This document shows positions 8,487 through 17,828 of a stretch of 64,000 nucleotides of DNA, piece by piece. The stretch comes from Pseudoxanthomonas winnipegensis. Lineage in GTDB: Bacteria > Pseudomonadota > Gammaproteobacteria > Xanthomonadales > Xanthomonadaceae. Within the stretch, counting starts at the first letter, position 1. Each line of letters begins with the position of its first letter. The notes under the pieces are model-generated. The model was not told where the DNA came from and did no database searches. It saw only the letters and a program-made list of their open reading frames with translations. A program made the translations under genes and the position numbers. The DNA lies in the NCBI RefSeq assembly GCF_004283755.1, contig NZ_SHMH01000002.1, positions 558,001 through 622,000 on the forward strand. The letters are read 5' to 3'.

Positions 8487-9962
8487 ATGTCGCTGCTCTC
8501 CTCTGAACTGGCGCAATGGCGCCGCAGGCCCCTGCGCGAGCTGCTCGCCGGCGCGGTCGCCACCTTCGCGCTGATCCCCGAAGTGATCGCGTTCTCCTTC
8601 GTCGCCGGGGTCGATCCGCAGGTGGGGCTGTACGCCTCGTTCGTGATCTCCATCGTGATCGCCTTCGCCGGCGGGCGCCCGGCGATGATCTCGGCGGCGG
8701 CCGGCTCGGTGGCGCTGGTCGCCGCGCCGCTGGTGGCCGCTCACGGCCTGCCCTACCTGCTGGCGGCCGGCGTGCTGGCCGGGCTGATCCAGGTCGTTTT
8801 CGGCCTGCTGCGCCTGGGCGTGATGCTGCGCTTCGTCAGCTCCTCGGTGCGCACGGGCTTCGTCAACGCATTGGCGATCCTGATCTTCAGCGCGCAGCTG
8901 CCTCAGCTGGCCGGCGCCGGCGTGGCCACCTGGGCGATGCTGGCGCTGGGCCTGGCGATCATCTACGGCCTGCCGCGGCTGCCGCTGCCGGGACTGCAGG
9001 CGATTCCCTCGCCGTTGATCTGCATCGTGGCGCTGACCGTGCTGGCCGCGGGGCTGGGGCTGCCGCTGAAGACCGTGGCCGACCTGGGCCAGCTGCCCAC
9101 CCGCCTGCCGTCCTGGCATGGCATCGGCGTGCCGCTGGATCTGCACACGCTGCGCATCATCGCCGGCCCGGCGCTGGCCATCGCCATGGTCGGTCTGCTC
9201 GAGTCCATGCTGACCGCGCGCGTCGTCGACGAGCTTACCGACACGCCCAGCAGCAAGAGCCGCGAATGCGCGGGGCTGGGCCTGGCCAACATCGGCGCCA
9301 GCCTGTTCGGCGGCATCGCCGGCTGCGGCATGATCGGCCAGACCGTGGGCAACGTGCGCTACGGCGGGCGTGGCCGGCTCTCCACGCTGTTCGCCGGCGT
9401 GTTCCTGCTGGTGCTGATGGTGCTGCTGAAGGACTGGGTCTCGCGGGTGCCGGTGGTGGCGCTGGTGGCGATCATGGTGATGGTCTCGGCCTCGACCTTC
9501 GACTGGGGCTCGCTGCGCACGCTGTCCACCCATCCCCGGCTGTCCAGCGGGGTGATGGTGGCGGTGGTGGTGGCCACCCTGGCCTCGCACGATCTGTCCA
9601 TAGGCGTGGGCGTGGGCGTGCTGTTGAGCGCGCTGTTCTTCGCGTGGAAGACCTCCAGCGCGCTGCAGGTGCGCCATGCCGAGCAGCGCGGCCGCGACGG
9701 CGCGCCGGAACATCGCTACATCGTGCAGGGGCCGGTGTTCTTCGCTTCGGCCGATGCGTTCGTCGAGGCCTTCGATCCGCGTCAGGCGGAAGGGCAGGCA
9801 GTGGTGATCGACGTGCAGGGTGCGCGCTTCTGGGACGTCACCGCGCTGGCCGCGCTGGACAAGGTGCGTGCGCGCTTCGAGCACCACGGCTGCAGCGTCC
9901 AGGTCCGTGGACTGCGGGACCGCCCACTGCTGGCCGACGGCATCGAGGACGTGGCGGGGTAG
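8487..9962 (+). CDS. SulP-family inorganic anion transporter with STAS domain
   Basis: This 491-residue protein begins with the SulP core ELLAGAVATFALIPEVIAFS, in which the family usually has GxxVGxxxIPQ, and has ten to twelve hydrophobic segments up to about residue 390. A short C-terminal STAS domain (about 400-490, GQAVVIDVQGARFWDVTALA) follows. SulP proteins carry sulfate, bicarbonate or other anions. This one is of the shorter bacterial type, often annotated as a sulfate or molybdate-like permease. No carbonic anhydrase or sulfate gene is adjacent, so the substrate is open. Confidence 0.9.
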   Translation: MSLLSSELAQWRRRPLRELLAGAVATFALIPEVIAFSFVAGVDPQVGLYASFVISIVIAFAGGRPAMISAAAGSVALVAAPLVAAHGLPYLLAAGVLAGLIQVVFGLLRLGVMLRFVSSSVRTGFVNALAILIFSAQLPQLAGAGVATWAMLALGLAIIYGLPRLPLPGLQAIPSPLICIVALTVLAAGLGLPLKTVADLGQLPTRLPSWHGIGVPLDLHTLRIIAGPALAIAMVGLLESMLTARVVDELTDTPSSKSRECAGLGLANIGASLFGGIAGCGMIGQTVGNVRYGGRGRLSTLFAGVFLLVLMVLLKDWVSRVPVVALVAIMVMVSASTFDWGSLRTLSTHPRLSSGVMVAVVVATLASHDLSIGVGVGVLLSALFFAWKTSSALQVRHAEQRGRDGAPEHRYIVQGPVFFASADAFVEAFDPRQAEGQAVVIDVQGARFWDVTALAALDKVRARFEHHGCSVQVRGLRDRPLLADGIEDVAG

Positions 9963-10002
9963 GGTGCGGCCCAGGCCCGGACCGGATCGCCAGGGAGACG
10001 GA

Positions 10003-10500
10003 TCAGGCCTGGCCCAGCTCCAGCTGCGTCAGGTACAGGCGCAGGTCGAACTCCAGCTGGTGGTAGTCGGCGCTCATGTGGGTGCACAGCTGGTAGAAGG
10101 CCTTGTTGTGGTCGGCTTCCTTCAGATGCGCCAGTTCGTGGGCGACGATCATCTCCAGGAACGGCGCCGGCGCGTCGCGGAACACGGTGGCGATGCGGAT
10201 CTCGCGGCTGGCCTTCAGCCGGCCGCCCTGCACGCGCGAGACCTGGGTGTGCGTGCCCAGTGCATGCTTGACCACCTGCAGCTTGGGGTCGTAGACGACC
10301 TTGTGCAGCGGCGTGCTCTGGCGCAGGTAGCGCTCCTTCATCGCCTGGGTGTAGTCGTAGAGCTGGCGGTCGGTGCGCACGGCGTGGGCGGTGTCATAGC
10401 GGCGGGCCAGCACCTCGCCCAGCTTGCCGGCGTCGATCAGGGCGCGGACCTGTTGCTGGAGGGGCTCGGGATAGCCGGCGAGGTACTTGAGCGGCGTCAT
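10003..10500 (-). CDS. YgjP-like zinc metallopeptidase (M48/DUF45 type)
   Basis: This 165-residue protein has the zinc motif HELAHLKEADHNKAFYQLC (residues about 125-143), in which HELAH supplies two His ligands and the following H in DHNKAF the third. The sequence just ahead (FLEMIVAHELAHL) is typical of the DUF45/YgjP family. The size is in the usual range for stand-alone YgjP-like proteins. There is no signal peptide, so it is probably cytoplasmic. The start at 10500 is an ATG with the sequence MTPLKYLAGYPEPLQ; the upstream alternative is arginine-rich. The substrate is unknown for the family. Confidence 0.85.
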   Translation of the reverse strand: MTPLKYLAGYPEPLQQQVRALIDAGKLGEVLARRYDTAHAVRTDRQLYDYTQAMKERYLRQSTPLHKVVYDPKLQVVKHALGTHTQVSRVQGGRLKASREIRIATVFRDAPAPFLEMIVAHELAHLKEADHNKAFYQLCTHMSADYHQLEFDLRLYLTQLELGQA

Positions 10501-10619
10501 GGCGCACACGATACCGCCGCGGCGCGCGGCCATGCGGCAGCGCGGCGTGACCGCCACGCGGGGCTGCGGTCCGATTGGCTATCTTTCGTCGTCTTCATCC
10601 TCAAACCCAGGAGCCGCGC

Positions 10620-12245
10620 ATGGCGCCGCGCCACCGTGTCACCGCCTGCCTGCTGACCGTCGCCATCGCCTTTGGGCTCGCCGCCTGTGCCACGCCCTCG
10701 GCGCCGGTGGCGCAGGCCCCCGCCGCGGCCAGGACGGCCGCGCCGGCCACGCCGGACCAGCTGTATCCGCAACTGTTCGAGGCGGTGCAGATGGGCCGGG
10801 TGTTCGAGGACCAGAAGCACTTCGTGGACATGACCGTGCGCGGGGAGCCGGCGCGGGTCGAGGCCGAGTACCTGGCCGCGCGCGGTCAGCCGGGTTTCGA
10901 TCTGAAGGCCTTCGTCGCGGCGCACTTCGACGAGGATCCGCCGCTGCAGGTGCCGAAGCTGGCCCAGGACACCGATCTGCGCGGCCATATCGACGCGCTG
11001 TGGCCGGTGCTCACGCGCAGCTTCCGCCAGGTGCCGCCGTACAGCAGCGCGCTGGCGCTGCCAGAGCCGACGGTGGTGCCGGGCGGGCGCTTCCGCGAGG
11101 TGTACTACTGGGATTCGTACTTCACCATGCTGGGGCTGTTCGAGAGCGGCCGCGGCGCGCTGGCGCGGCAGATGCTGGACAACTTCGCCTATCAGGTCGA
11201 CACCTACGGGCATATTCCCAACGGGACGCGCAGCTACTACCTCAGCCGCTCGCAGCCGCCGTTCTTCGCCTTCATGGTCAGCGAGGCGGCCGCGCAGCAG
11301 GGCGATGAGGTCCGGCGCCGCTACCTGCCGCAGCTGCAGGCCGAGTACGCCTACTGGATGCGCGACAGCGAGGCGCTCAAGCCCGGCCAGGCCTCGGCGC
11401 GCGTGGTGCGCCTGGCCGACGGCAGCCTGCTCAACCGCTACTGGGACGACCGCGACATCCCGCGCCAGGAGGCCTGGGCGCACGATGTGGCCACCGCCGC
11501 GCAGGTGCGCGATACGCGGCCGGCCGGCGAGGTCTATCGCGACCTGCGCGCGGCGGCCGAATCGGGCTGGGACTTCTCCAGCCGCTGGTTCGACGATCCG
11601 CAGCAGCTGGGCAGCATCCACACCACGCGGATCGTGCCGGTGGATCTCAACAGCCTGATGTACCACCTGGAGGCCACGCTGGCCGCGGCCTGTGCCCAGC
11701 AGCCCGGCGCATGCCGCATCGACTACGCCACACGCGCCGCGCAGCGCCAGGCCGCCATCGAGCGGCATCTGTGGAATCCGGCCGGCTACTACGCCGACTA
11801 CGACCTGCGCACGCGCGCCCCGCGCGACCGGGTGACCGCGGCGATGCTGTTCCCGCTGTTCGCCGGACTGGCCTCGCCCGAGCACGCCCAGCGCACCGCG
11901 GCCACCGTGCAGGCGCAGCTGGTCGGCCCGGGCGGGCTGGCGACCACGCCGGTGCGCAGCGGTCAGCAGTGGGACGCGCCCAACGGCTGGGCGCCGTTGC
12001 AGTGGGTGGCGGTCGATGGCCTGCGCCGCTACGGCCAGGACGCGCTGGCCGAGCGCATCGGGCGCGCGTTCCTGGCGCGGGTGTCCGGCGTGTTCGACGC
12101 CGAGCACAAGCTCACCGAGAAGTACGACGTGCTGGTCACCGGCCAGCGCGCCGGCGGCGGCGAGTATCCCAACCAGGACGGCTTCGGCTGGACCAACGGG
12201 GTGACCCTGCGCCTGCTGGACCTGTACCCGCCGTCGGCGCGCTGA
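10620..12245 (+). CDS. treA: Trehalase (GH37), lipoprotein
   Basis: This 541-residue protein has both trehalase signatures: PGGRFREVYYWDSYF (residues about 157-171) and QWDAPNGWAPLQ (about 449-460). GH37 trehalase hydrolyses alpha,alpha-trehalose to two glucose by inversion. The N-terminus has a lipobox (FGLAACATPS), so it is predicted to be a lipoprotein facing the periplasm, unlike the soluble E. coli TreA. An Ala/Pro linker follows the lipobox. The start at 10620 follows CAGGAG. No trehalose transporter or phosphorylase is adjacent. Confidence 0.95.
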   Translation: MAPRHRVTACLLTVAIAFGLAACATPSAPVAQAPAAARTAAPATPDQLYPQLFEAVQMGRVFEDQKHFVDMTVRGEPARVEAEYLAARGQPGFDLKAFVAAHFDEDPPLQVPKLAQDTDLRGHIDALWPVLTRSFRQVPPYSSALALPEPTVVPGGRFREVYYWDSYFTMLGLFESGRGALARQMLDNFAYQVDTYGHIPNGTRSYYLSRSQPPFFAFMVSEAAAQQGDEVRRRYLPQLQAEYAYWMRDSEALKPGQASARVVRLADGSLLNRYWDDRDIPRQEAWAHDVATAAQVRDTRPAGEVYRDLRAAAESGWDFSSRWFDDPQQLGSIHTTRIVPVDLNSLMYHLEATLAAACAQQPGACRIDYATRAAQRQAAIERHLWNPAGYYADYDLRTRAPRDRVTAAMLFPLFAGLASPEHAQRTAATVQAQLVGPGGLATTPVRSGQQWDAPNGWAPLQWVAVDGLRRYGQDALAERIGRAFLARVSGVFDAEHKLTEKYDVLVTGQRAGGGEYPNQDGFGWTNGVTLRLLDLYPPSAR

Positions 12246-12343
12246 CAGCCCCGCCACGCGTCTGCGCTTATGATCGGGCCCCTTCATGCGGGGCCGGCGC
12301 GGGAGCGGAGCCGGTCCTGCGACGCCACATGTGCCTCGGACCC

Positions 12344-12733
12344 ATGACCCAGCTGCAGGAACGACGGGTGCTGCTCGTCGACGACAACGAACTCATCCGC
12401 GAGATGGCCGCCGACGTGCTGGCCGACGAAGGCCTGCTCATCGTGCAGGCCGGCGATGCCGAGCAGGCGCTGGACCAGCTGCGCACGCAGCCGGCCTTCG
12501 ACCTGCTGCTGACCGATGTGCGCCTGCCGGGCATGAGCGGGCGCGAACTGGCCGACGCGGCGCGCGCGCTGGCGCCGGCGCTGCCGGTGATCTTCATGAC
12601 CGGCTACGCCGAGGAAGCGCTGGAGCGCCCGGATTTCCTCGGGCCCTGCATGCAGCTGCTGCGCAAGCCGTTCTCGCTAGTCGACCTGCTGGCGATGGTG
12701 CGCGGCAGCCTGCCGCAGGCCGAGGCGAGCTAA
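12344..12733 (+). CDS. Single-domain response regulator
   Basis: This 129-residue receiver domain has the acidic pair (LLVDDNEL), phospho-acceptor Asp in LLLTDVRLPGM (near residue 57), the conserved Thr in FMTGYAEEA, and Lys in LRKPFS. There is no output domain, as in CheY-like or FixJ-receiver-only proteins. It converges on the hybrid kinase at 12730-15585, the stop codons overlapping by 3 nt, and its receiver resembles that kinase's own receiver. A phosphorelay partnership is plausible but not shown. The start at 12344 is preferred to 12329, which would add MCLGP. Confidence 0.88.
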   Translation: MTQLQERRVLLVDDNELIREMAADVLADEGLLIVQAGDAEQALDQLRTQPAFDLLLTDVRLPGMSGRELADAARALAPALPVIFMTGYAEEALERPDFLGPCMQLLRKPFSLVDLLAMVRGSLPQAEAS

Positions 12734-15585
12734 CTCGACGGGGCCAGGATCGCCTGCACGCGGCGCGCCAGCTCGGCCGCCTGGAAGGGCTTGGTCATCA
12801 CCTCCATGCCGGCCTCCAGCTGGCCGGCGCCGACCGCGGCGTTGGCCGCGTAGCCGGTCACGAACAGCACGCGCAAGCCGGGCCGCAGCTGGCGGCCGGC
12901 GTCGGCGACCTGGCGGCCGTTGAGGCCGCCAGGCAGGCCGACGTCGGTCAGCAGCAGGTCGATGGGCGCGGCGCCGCGCAGGTATTCGAGCGCGGCGTGG
13001 CCGTCGGCCACCGCGGTGACGCGACAGCCGGCCTCGCCCAGCACCTCGGCGATCAGCGCGCGCACCGGCGCCTCGTCCTCGACCAGCAGCACCTCGCCGC
13101 GGGTGTGCGGGTCCAGCGCGGCCGGTTCGACGCCGTCCGCCGCGATGGCGTCCTCGGCACCGTCCAGGCGCGGCAGCAGCAGCTGCATCGTGGTGCCGTG
13201 GCCCAGCCGCGAGGCCATGCGCACCTGGCCGCCGGACTGGCGCATGAAGCCGTAGATCATCGACAGCCCTAGCCCGGTGCCCTGGCCGATGGGCTTGGTG
13301 GTGAAGAAGGGCTCGAACACGCGCTCCATCACCTCGGCGCTCATGCCGGTGCCGGTGTCCTGCACGCCCAGGCGCACGTACGGGCCTGGCGCGAGTTCCA
13401 GCGACGCGGCGGCCTCGGCGTCCAGCTCGACGTTGTGGGTCTCGATGATCAGCTGGCCGCCTTCGGGCATCGCATCGCGCGCGTTGATGCAAAGGTTGAG
13501 CAGCGCGTTCTCCAGCTGCGGCGCATCCACCAGCACGCGCCACAGCGGGCTGGCCAGCTGGAAATGCGTCTGGATCGAGGGCCCCAGCGTGCGCCGCAGG
13601 ATGTCGCCCATCCCATCGACCAACTGGTTGACGTCCACCGCCGTGGGCGCCAGCGTCTGCCGGCGCGAGAACGCCAGCAGGCGCTGGGTCAGGGAGGCGG
13701 CGCGCGAGGCGCCGGAGCGGGCCATCTCCAGGTAGCGCTCCAGCCGGTCGTAGCGACCGGCCTCGATGCGCTGCTGCAGCAGGTCCAGCCCCATGGTGAC
13801 GGCGGTGAGCAGGTTGTTGAAGTCGTGCGCCAGCCCGCCGGTGAGCTGGCCGACGGCCTCCATCTTCTGGCTCTGGCGCAGCTTCTCCTCGGCCAGCAGC
13901 AGCTCGTCGGTGCGCTCGCGCACGCGCTCCTCCAGCGAGGCGGTCAGCTCGCGCAGGCGGTTCTCCGCATCGCGGCGCGCGGTGATGTCGGTGGCCGCGC
14001 CGAACCAGCCGTGCAGCTTGCCCTCGGCATCGAACAGCGGCACCGCGCGCGACAGCGACCAGCCCAGGCTGCCGTCGTTGCGGCGCACCGGATGTTCCAG
14101 TGTCAGCGGCTGTCGGCTGGTCACCGCCTCGTGGACCGCGGCGACGACCCGGTGCTGATCCGAATCGGGGATGTGCCGCGCCATCCAGCGCTCGATCGGC
14201 GCGAAGCTGTCGCGGGCCGCGCCGGTGCCGGTCAGCTGGCGCATCTGCGTCCAGTGCGCGTCGATCATGAACAAGGCGTCCGACGAGGCGCTGACCAGCG
14301 CCGTCAGGCGCGCCTCGCTGTCGCGCAGCGCGTCGATGGCCATGCGTTCGGCGGTGCGGTCGCCGAGCACCTTGACGAAGCCGATCGCCGTGCCGTCCGC
14401 GTTGCGCAGCACGGTGGTGGCGCTGCTGGCCCAGAAACGCTCGCCGGAGCGGCGCACCTGCCAGCGCTCGCGCACCACGCGCCCGGTCTCCAGCGCGTCC
14501 AGCAGCTCGCGCTCGGCCACGCCGTTGGCGATGTCCTGCTCGGTGAACAGCCGCTCGGTCGTATGTCCGCGCATCTGCCGCTCGCTCCAGCCCAGGATCA
14601 GCTGCGCGCCAGCGTTCCAGTGGGTGATGCGCCCCTGCAGGTCGGTGGCCAGGATGGCGTAGTCGGTGGCGCTGTCGATGACCTGGCGACTGTGCGCGTC
14701 CAGCGCGCGCATCGCGGCCTCGCCCTCGATGCGCGCGGTCACGTCCACGCCCTGCACGAACACGCCGGTGATCTGCCCACGCTCGTCGCGGATCGGCTGG
14801 AAGACGATGTCCACGAAGCGCGGATGCACCGGCCCGCCCGGCTCGGCCCGCACCGCGTAGGCGGCGCTGTTGGCCGCATAGACCTCGCCGGTGCGGTAGA
14901 CCCCGTCCAGCAGGTCCAGATAGCCCTGTTCGACCGCGTCGGGCAGGGCCTCGGCCACGGTCTTGCCGACCACGTCGCGGTGGTCGATCAGGCGCAGGTA
15001 GCCGGGGTTGACCACCTCGATGCGATGCTCGGGCCCGCTGAGGAAGGCCATGAACATCGGCGCCTGCTCGAACAGCTGCGCCAGGCGCTCGTGCTCGCGC
15101 GCCAGGCGCCGCTCTGCCTGGATCTTCTCGGTGACCTCGTTGGTCAGGCAGAAGGCGCCGCCGACGCGGCCATCGTCCAGGTAGATCGGGGTGAAGGAGA
15201 ACGTCCACCAGGTGTCCTCCGGCACGCCGTAGCGGTGCATCTGGATGTACATCTCCACATGGCGCTCAGACTGCCCGCGGTAGGCGCTCTCGATCGGGCC
15301 GCGCACTGAGTCCCACACATCGCCCCACAGCACGCGCATCGAGGCGCCCAGCGCGCCGGGCGCGCGCGGCCCCAGGATCGGGGCGTAGACGTCGTTGTAG
15401 AGGAAGGTCACCTCCTCGCCCCAGACCATGAACATGCACTCGGGCGCATTGACCATCAGGTTGACCGCCGCACGCAGCGGCGCCGGCCAGGTCTCCACCG
15501 GGCCCAGCGGGGTGGCGGCCCAGTCGTGCGCGCGGATCTTGGCGGCCATGGCGCTGCCGCCGGCGGGGAACCAGGGCTGGCTCAT
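12730..15585 (-). CDS. Soluble hybrid sensor histidine kinase with four PAS-type domains
   Basis: This 951-residue protein has no signal peptide or TM segment. It starts with WAATPLGPVETWPAPLRAAV, the N-terminal sensor block seen in many soluble PAS kinases, then PAS-type domains at about 40-165, 175-295, 305-420 and 430-550. A HisKA domain has the phospho-His near 587 (GGLAHDFNNLL). HATPase motifs follow (NLCINARDA, DTGTGM, GQGTGLGLS), then a receiver at 830-951 with Asp near 881 (LLLTDVGLPG). The start at 15585 is chosen for this conserved N-terminus. The signal is unknown; multiple PAS domains suggest redox, light or ligand sensing. Confidence 0.92.
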   Translation of the reverse strand: MSQPWFPAGGSAMAAKIRAHDWAATPLGPVETWPAPLRAAVNLMVNAPECMFMVWGEEVTFLYNDVYAPILGPRAPGALGASMRVLWGDVWDSVRGPIESAYRGQSERHVEMYIQMHRYGVPEDTWWTFSFTPIYLDDGRVGGAFCLTNEVTEKIQAERRLAREHERLAQLFEQAPMFMAFLSGPEHRIEVVNPGYLRLIDHRDVVGKTVAEALPDAVEQGYLDLLDGVYRTGEVYAANSAAYAVRAEPGGPVHPRFVDIVFQPIRDERGQITGVFVQGVDVTARIEGEAAMRALDAHSRQVIDSATDYAILATDLQGRITHWNAGAQLILGWSERQMRGHTTERLFTEQDIANGVAERELLDALETGRVVRERWQVRRSGERFWASSATTVLRNADGTAIGFVKVLGDRTAERMAIDALRDSEARLTALVSASSDALFMIDAHWTQMRQLTGTGAARDSFAPIERWMARHIPDSDQHRVVAAVHEAVTSRQPLTLEHPVRRNDGSLGWSLSRAVPLFDAEGKLHGWFGAATDITARRDAENRLRELTASLEERVRERTDELLLAEEKLRQSQKMEAVGQLTGGLAHDFNNLLTAVTMGLDLLQQRIEAGRYDRLERYLEMARSGASRAASLTQRLLAFSRRQTLAPTAVDVNQLVDGMGDILRRTLGPSIQTHFQLASPLWRVLVDAPQLENALLNLCINARDAMPEGGQLIIETHNVELDAEAAASLELAPGPYVRLGVQDTGTGMSAEVMERVFEPFFTTKPIGQGTGLGLSMIYGFMRQSGGQVRMASRLGHGTTMQLLLPRLDGAEDAIAADGVEPAALDPHTRGEVLLVEDEAPVRALIAEVLGEAGCRVTAVADGHAALEYLRGAAPIDLLLTDVGLPGGLNGRQVADAGRQLRPGLRVLFVTGYAANAAVGAGQLEAGMEVMTKPFQAAELARRVQAILAPSS

Positions 15586-15826
15586 GCCGCGTTCCCGTGT
15601 GCCAATCGCGGGCGCTGTCGGCATGAAGCGGGGGCGGGCCGGCAGCGGGGCGGGAGGAGCGGACGAAGCATGCAGGTGAAGACCAGCGGCGGGCGTGCGC
15701 CATTTCAGCACGGCCGGGCTCGGCCTGGCATGAAGTTTCGCAACGCCGATGCGCGGCGCTTGCCCGCGCTGCCCGTAGACTGTGGTGCCGGCGCGACGCG
15801 CCCGACGAGCTTGCGGAACCGACACG

Positions 15827-16702
15827 ATGTTCAAGGGTGTGCTGCTGGGTTTCGCCTGCTATGCGGCCTATGCGATCAGCGATGCGTTCGTGAAGCTGCT
15901 CGACGGCAGCCTGCCGTCCTACGAGGTGGTGTTCTTCGGTGCCCTGCTCATGCTGGTGGCCGTGCCCTTCCTGAAGAAGCCGCAGGACCGCTGGCGCGAG
16001 GTGGTGGTGGCGCGCAAGCCGACGATCTGGCTGCTGCGCGCGTTCTGCGGCGCGGCCGGCAACCTGACCTCGGTGATCGCCTTCACCCATCTGCCGATGG
16101 CCGAGGCCTTCGCCCTGATCTTCCTGATGCCGATCTTCGTCACCGTGCTGTCGGTGCTGCTGCTGCGCGAGGAGGTGCACTGGCGCCGCTGGACGGCGGT
16201 GGCGGTGGGCTTCATCGGCGTGCTGGTGGTGCTGCGGCCCGGCTTCCGCCAGCTCAGCCAGGGCCACGTGGCGGCGATCCTGTGCGGGCTGACCGGCGCG
16301 GTGTCGGTGATCAGCCTGCGCATGGCCGGGCCGGAGGAGAAGCGCGTCACCCTGTACGGCGCCGGCGTGATCGGCCCCCTGGTGGCCGGCGGCATCCTGA
16401 TGCTGCCGCACTTCGTCTGGCCCAGCGCCGCGCAGTGGGGCCTGATCGCCGGCTACGGACTGCTGGCCGGGCTGGCGGCGATCCTGATGATGTATTCCAC
16501 GCGGCTGGCGCCGGTCAGCGCGGTCGCGCCGACCCAGTACAGCCAGATGCTGTGGGCGATCGGTTTCGGCGCCTGGCTGTTCCACAGCCGCGTCGATGCG
16601 ATCACCTGGGTCGGCATCGCCCTAATCCTGGCCTCGGGCCTGGTCACCTTCATCCGCTGGAATCAGATCGCCAGCTGGCGACGGCGGATGCGGATCGTGT
16701 AG
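15827..16702 (+). CDS. DMT-superfamily transporter (EamA type)
   Basis: This 291-residue protein has ten hydrophobic segments in two EamA repeats. The first starts at the N-terminus (GVLLGFACYAAYAISDAFVK) and the second near residue 145. It has the family features of a short loop after TM1 and PMAEAFALIFLMPIFVTVLS in TM3-TM4. Substrates of this group are usually metabolites exported from the cytoplasm; none can be named here. A weak ribosome-binding site precedes the ATG. The 241 nt between it and the kinase hold divergent start regions and no gene. Confidence 0.87.
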   Translation: MFKGVLLGFACYAAYAISDAFVKLLDGSLPSYEVVFFGALLMLVAVPFLKKPQDRWREVVVARKPTIWLLRAFCGAAGNLTSVIAFTHLPMAEAFALIFLMPIFVTVLSVLLLREEVHWRRWTAVAVGFIGVLVVLRPGFRQLSQGHVAAILCGLTGAVSVISLRMAGPEEKRVTLYGAGVIGPLVAGGILMLPHFVWPSAAQWGLIAGYGLLAGLAAILMMYSTRLAPVSAVAPTQYSQMLWAIGFGAWLFHSRVDAITWVGIALILASGLVTFIRWNQIASWRRRMRIV

Positions 16703-16777
16703 GAGCATCGTCCGACGCGGCGTCGGGATGTTTGCCGACGGACGCAGCGGCCGCGCAGGGCCACGCTGGAGCCCGGA

Positions 16778-17680
16778 ATGGACTTCGTGGAGCAGACGAT
16801 GCGCGTCGTGGCGGGAATGGTGCTGGCGGCCTGTCTGGCCGGGCCGGGCATGGTGGACGCAGCGGCGCTGCAGGCGCCGCCGATGCTGGCCACCGCGTAT
16901 CGCGGGCAGGGCGAGGTCGCCGCGTATCTGGTCAGCGAGAAGCTCGATGGCGTGCGCGGGCGCTGGGACGGCCGGGCGCTGTGGACGCGCGGCGGCGAGC
17001 CGATCGCGGTGCCGGCCTGGTTCACCCAGGGCTGGCCGCCGGTGCCGATGGAGGGCGAGCTGTGGATCGGGCGCGGCCAGTTCGACGTGGCCAGTGCGCT
17101 GGTGCGCGCGGGCGATCCGCACGACCCACGCTGGCGCGCGCTGCGCTTCATGGTGTTCGACCTGCCCGCCGCGGGCGGCGCGTTCGCCGCGCGCGTGGCG
17201 CGGATGCAAGCGCTGCTGGGCACCGGGGCGCATCCGCAGCTGCGGATGCTCGAGCAGCGCCGCTTCGAGAGCCGGGCCGCGCTGGATGCCGAGCTGGACC
17301 GCGTGGTGCAGGCCGGCGGCGAAGGCCTGATGCTGCAGCACCGCGCGGCGCGCTACCTGCCCGGGCGCAGCGACACGCTGCTCAAGTACAAGCGCCTGGA
17401 CGATGCCGAGGCGCGCGTGATCGGGCATGTGCCGGGGCAGGGCCGGCACGCCGGCCGGCTGGGTGCCTTGCTGGTGGAGACGCCGGACGGGCGCCGCTTC
17501 CGCATCGGCAGCGGCTTGCGCGACGCCGAGCGCGATGCGCCTCCGCCGCTGGGCACGTGGGTGACGTATCAGTACAACGGCCTGACCGGGCGCGGCCTGC
17601 CACGCTTCGCCCGCTTTCTGCGGGTGCGGGAGGAAAGCAGGGACCAGGGGCCAGGGATCAGAGGCAAGGGAAAGTGGTAG
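16778..17680 (+). CDS. Exported ATP-dependent DNA ligase (LigE type)
   Basis: This roughly 300-residue minimal DNA ligase has nucleotidyltransferase motif I SEKLDGVRG with catalytic K55, motif III EGELWIG, motif IV GEGLML, motif V LLKYK, and a C-terminal OB fold. There are no extra DNA-binding domains. A hydrophobic leader (MRVVAGMVLAACLAGPG) predicts export, as in the periplasmic LigE group linked to uptake or repair of extracellular DNA. The start at 16778 has GGAG six nt upstream; 16799 is an equally good start that places the signal peptide first. The last 15 or so residues (EESRDQGPGIRGKGKW) are encoded by one arm of an inverted repeat and are probably not native to the family. Confidence 0.88.
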   Translation: MDFVEQTMRVVAGMVLAACLAGPGMVDAAALQAPPMLATAYRGQGEVAAYLVSEKLDGVRGRWDGRALWTRGGEPIAVPAWFTQGWPPVPMEGELWIGRGQFDVASALVRAGDPHDPRWRALRFMVFDLPAAGGAFAARVARMQALLGTGAHPQLRMLEQRRFESRAALDAELDRVVQAGGEGLMLQHRAARYLPGRSDTLLKYKRLDDAEARVIGHVPGQGRHAGRLGALLVETPDGRRFRIGSGLRDAERDAPPPLGTWVTYQYNGLTGRGLPRFARFLRVREESRDQGPGIRGKGKW

Positions 17681-17758
17681 CCGGCGATGCGGCACTCAGC
17701 GCGCGCGCCAATGCACTGCTTCATCCCCTGTCCTCTGATCCCTGGCCTCTGGCACCAC
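17638..17758. repeat. Imperfect inverted repeat spanning the 3' end of the ligase gene
   Basis: The left arm at about 17640-17672 (GGGGCCAGGGATCAGAGGCA and flank) is repeated in reverse orientation at about 17725-17757 (TCCTCTGATCCCTGGCCTCT and flank), separated by about 50 nt. The shared core CCAGGGATCAGAGG is exact. The left arm supplies the last codons and stop of the ligase gene. It looks like a small paired REP- or MITE-type element inserted at the gene end. Confidence 0.6.
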
Positions 17759-17828
17759 TGCCCGCGTCGCCTGCGCCCGCATGCGGCTTGAGGCACACTG
17801 GCGCCCTCACCTGGGAGGGAGACATCGA

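Noticed and set aside
16712..16726. CCGACGC-G-GCGTCGG as a terminator after the DMT transporter
   Set aside because: The arms have a one-base loop and no T-tract, so a stable RNA hairpin is unlikely.
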